This document shows, in pieces, positions 63,673 through 64,000 of a DNA stretch of 64,000 nucleotides. The notes beneath the pieces were generated by a model. That model saw only the letters and a program-made list of their open reading frames with translations, was not told where the DNA came from and did not search any database. Both the position numbers and the translations under genes were made by a program. Position 1 is the stretch's first letter, and each line of letters starts with the position of its first letter. This stretch comes from Aurantiacibacter sp. MUD61 (GTDB lineage Bacteria > Pseudomonadota > Alphaproteobacteria > Sphingomonadales > Sphingomonadaceae). The DNA is taken from NCBI RefSeq assembly GCF_027912455.1, contig NZ_CP115446.1, positions 2,131,501 through 2,195,500 of the forward strand. The letters are read 5' to 3'.

Positions 63673-64000
63673 ATGCCGACATCATCTCCGATTTTCCTGA
63701 AGCCGCGAATTGAACCCCTCCAGCCCGCCACCGCGATCGGTTGGATCGGAGGGGCGGCCTATGTGCCGAAAAGCTTCACATATCCCACAAATCAGGGTGC
63801 CGATTACCAATTCCTTTTCCAGGTGAATTGCGAGCGACTGCCGGACAGTGCGTGGTCCGGTCTCGGGCCGCGGAAGGGGTGGCTCGCAGTGTTCATGTCT
63901 ACCATCGACGAATTTGACATACAGCTGCGACATATATCCGATCCCGAAATCGTGATGGCCAGGCCCGATGCGTGGAGCCGCATTACGGATTCCCTGGCGT
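63673..64000 (+). CDS. DUF1963 (YwqG-like) protein, cut by window end
   Basis: The frame is open from ATG at 63673 to the window end (109 codons). It reads PRIEPLQPATAIGWIGGAAYVPKSFTYPTNQG in pieces, then QFLFQVNCERLPDS, which fits the DUF1963 pattern of a Gly-Gly-x-Ala/Pro...Pro...Trp/Phe-Pro motif followed by a Gln-rich beta strand. Function is unknown. The C-terminal part lies outside. It follows the tsf terminator by 224 bp. Confidence 0.55.
   Translation, partial: MPTSSPIFLKPRIEPLQPATAIGWIGGAAYVPKSFTYPTNQGADYQFLFQVNCERLPDSAWSGLGPRKGWLAVFMSTIDEFDIQLRHISDPEIVMARPDAWSRITDSLA

Overview
The window is a stretch of ordinary chromosome from a GC-rich alphaproteobacterium, most likely Sphingomonadales and probably Erythrobacteraceae. 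The pointers are a class I (archaeal-type) lysyl-tRNA synthetase, a ScfR/RamB-type regulator next to a glyoxylate-shunt operon, a GTA-type three-TM holin, a WalW-like deacetylase, DUF6456, an NDUFS4-type complex I accessory protein, and the SRP RNA-dnaX-ybaB arrangement. The placement is inferred from family content, not from a search. I saw no transposase, integrase, CRISPR array or plasmid module.

Layout. 1-7.2 kb: end of lysS, a 2OG-Fe(II) oxygenase, an Arg/Asp-repeat exported protein, an FMN-binding oxidase-fold protein, small membrane proteins, a membrane-anchored methyltransferase, a SlyD-like isomerase, MarC and a lipoprotein. 7.3-20.8 kb: EttA, a DUF421 membrane protein, a diguanylate cyclase, an oxidoreductase/DCC/DUF427 run, an exported M28 peptidase, tRNA-Ile2, an SNase-like nuclease, tRNA-Pro(TGG), a LacI regulator, a WalW-like deacetylase with a kinase-like protein whose ATPase half is degenerate, an Lrp regulator and an OmpA-family protein. 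20.8-31.3 kb: aroQ-accB-accC and a DUF3616 gene, the GTA-type holin, a Sel1 protein, tRNA-Pro(GGG), yajC-secD-secF, a glycosyltransferase and an XRE regulator divergent from a DUF6456 gene. 31.3-45.2 kb: an acidic low-complexity protein, Uup, an exported tail-collar-fold protein, a PepSY/response regulator/histidine kinase cassette, a second Arg/Asp-rich lipoprotein, chorismate mutase, polyprenyl diphosphate synthase, HrpB, the NDUFS4-like protein and a lipoprotein with a duplicated Cys/Asp domain. 45.2-53.7 kb: SRP RNA, dnaX, ybaB, class II aldolase, a TonB-C-like protein, lon, hupB, rlmB and tRNA-Tyr. 53.8-61.1 kb: the glyoxylate operon aceA-(51-aa ORF)-glcB read leftward and its likely regulator read rightward from a shared palindromic control region, then psd-pssA. 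61-64 kb: a small one-TM protein behind two LexA-type boxes, rpsB-tsf, and the start of a DUF1963-like gene cut by the window end.

The most interesting signals are mostly small and lie outside recognised genes. Two perfect GTTC-N7-GTTC boxes (the alphaproteobacterial LexA operator) sit 78-125 bp upstream of the 69-aa one-TM protein at 61011-61220, making it a candidate SOS-induced membrane peptide. A 51-aa ORF is translationally coupled (ATGA) to glcB inside the glyoxylate operon. A kinase-like protein keeps its phospho-acceptor His but lacks the ATP-binding motifs. An exact 25-bp repeat occurs in two intergenic regions about 21 kb apart. A 127-bp composite palindrome follows hrpB. The lipoprotein at 44654 carries two copies of a Cys/Asp module.
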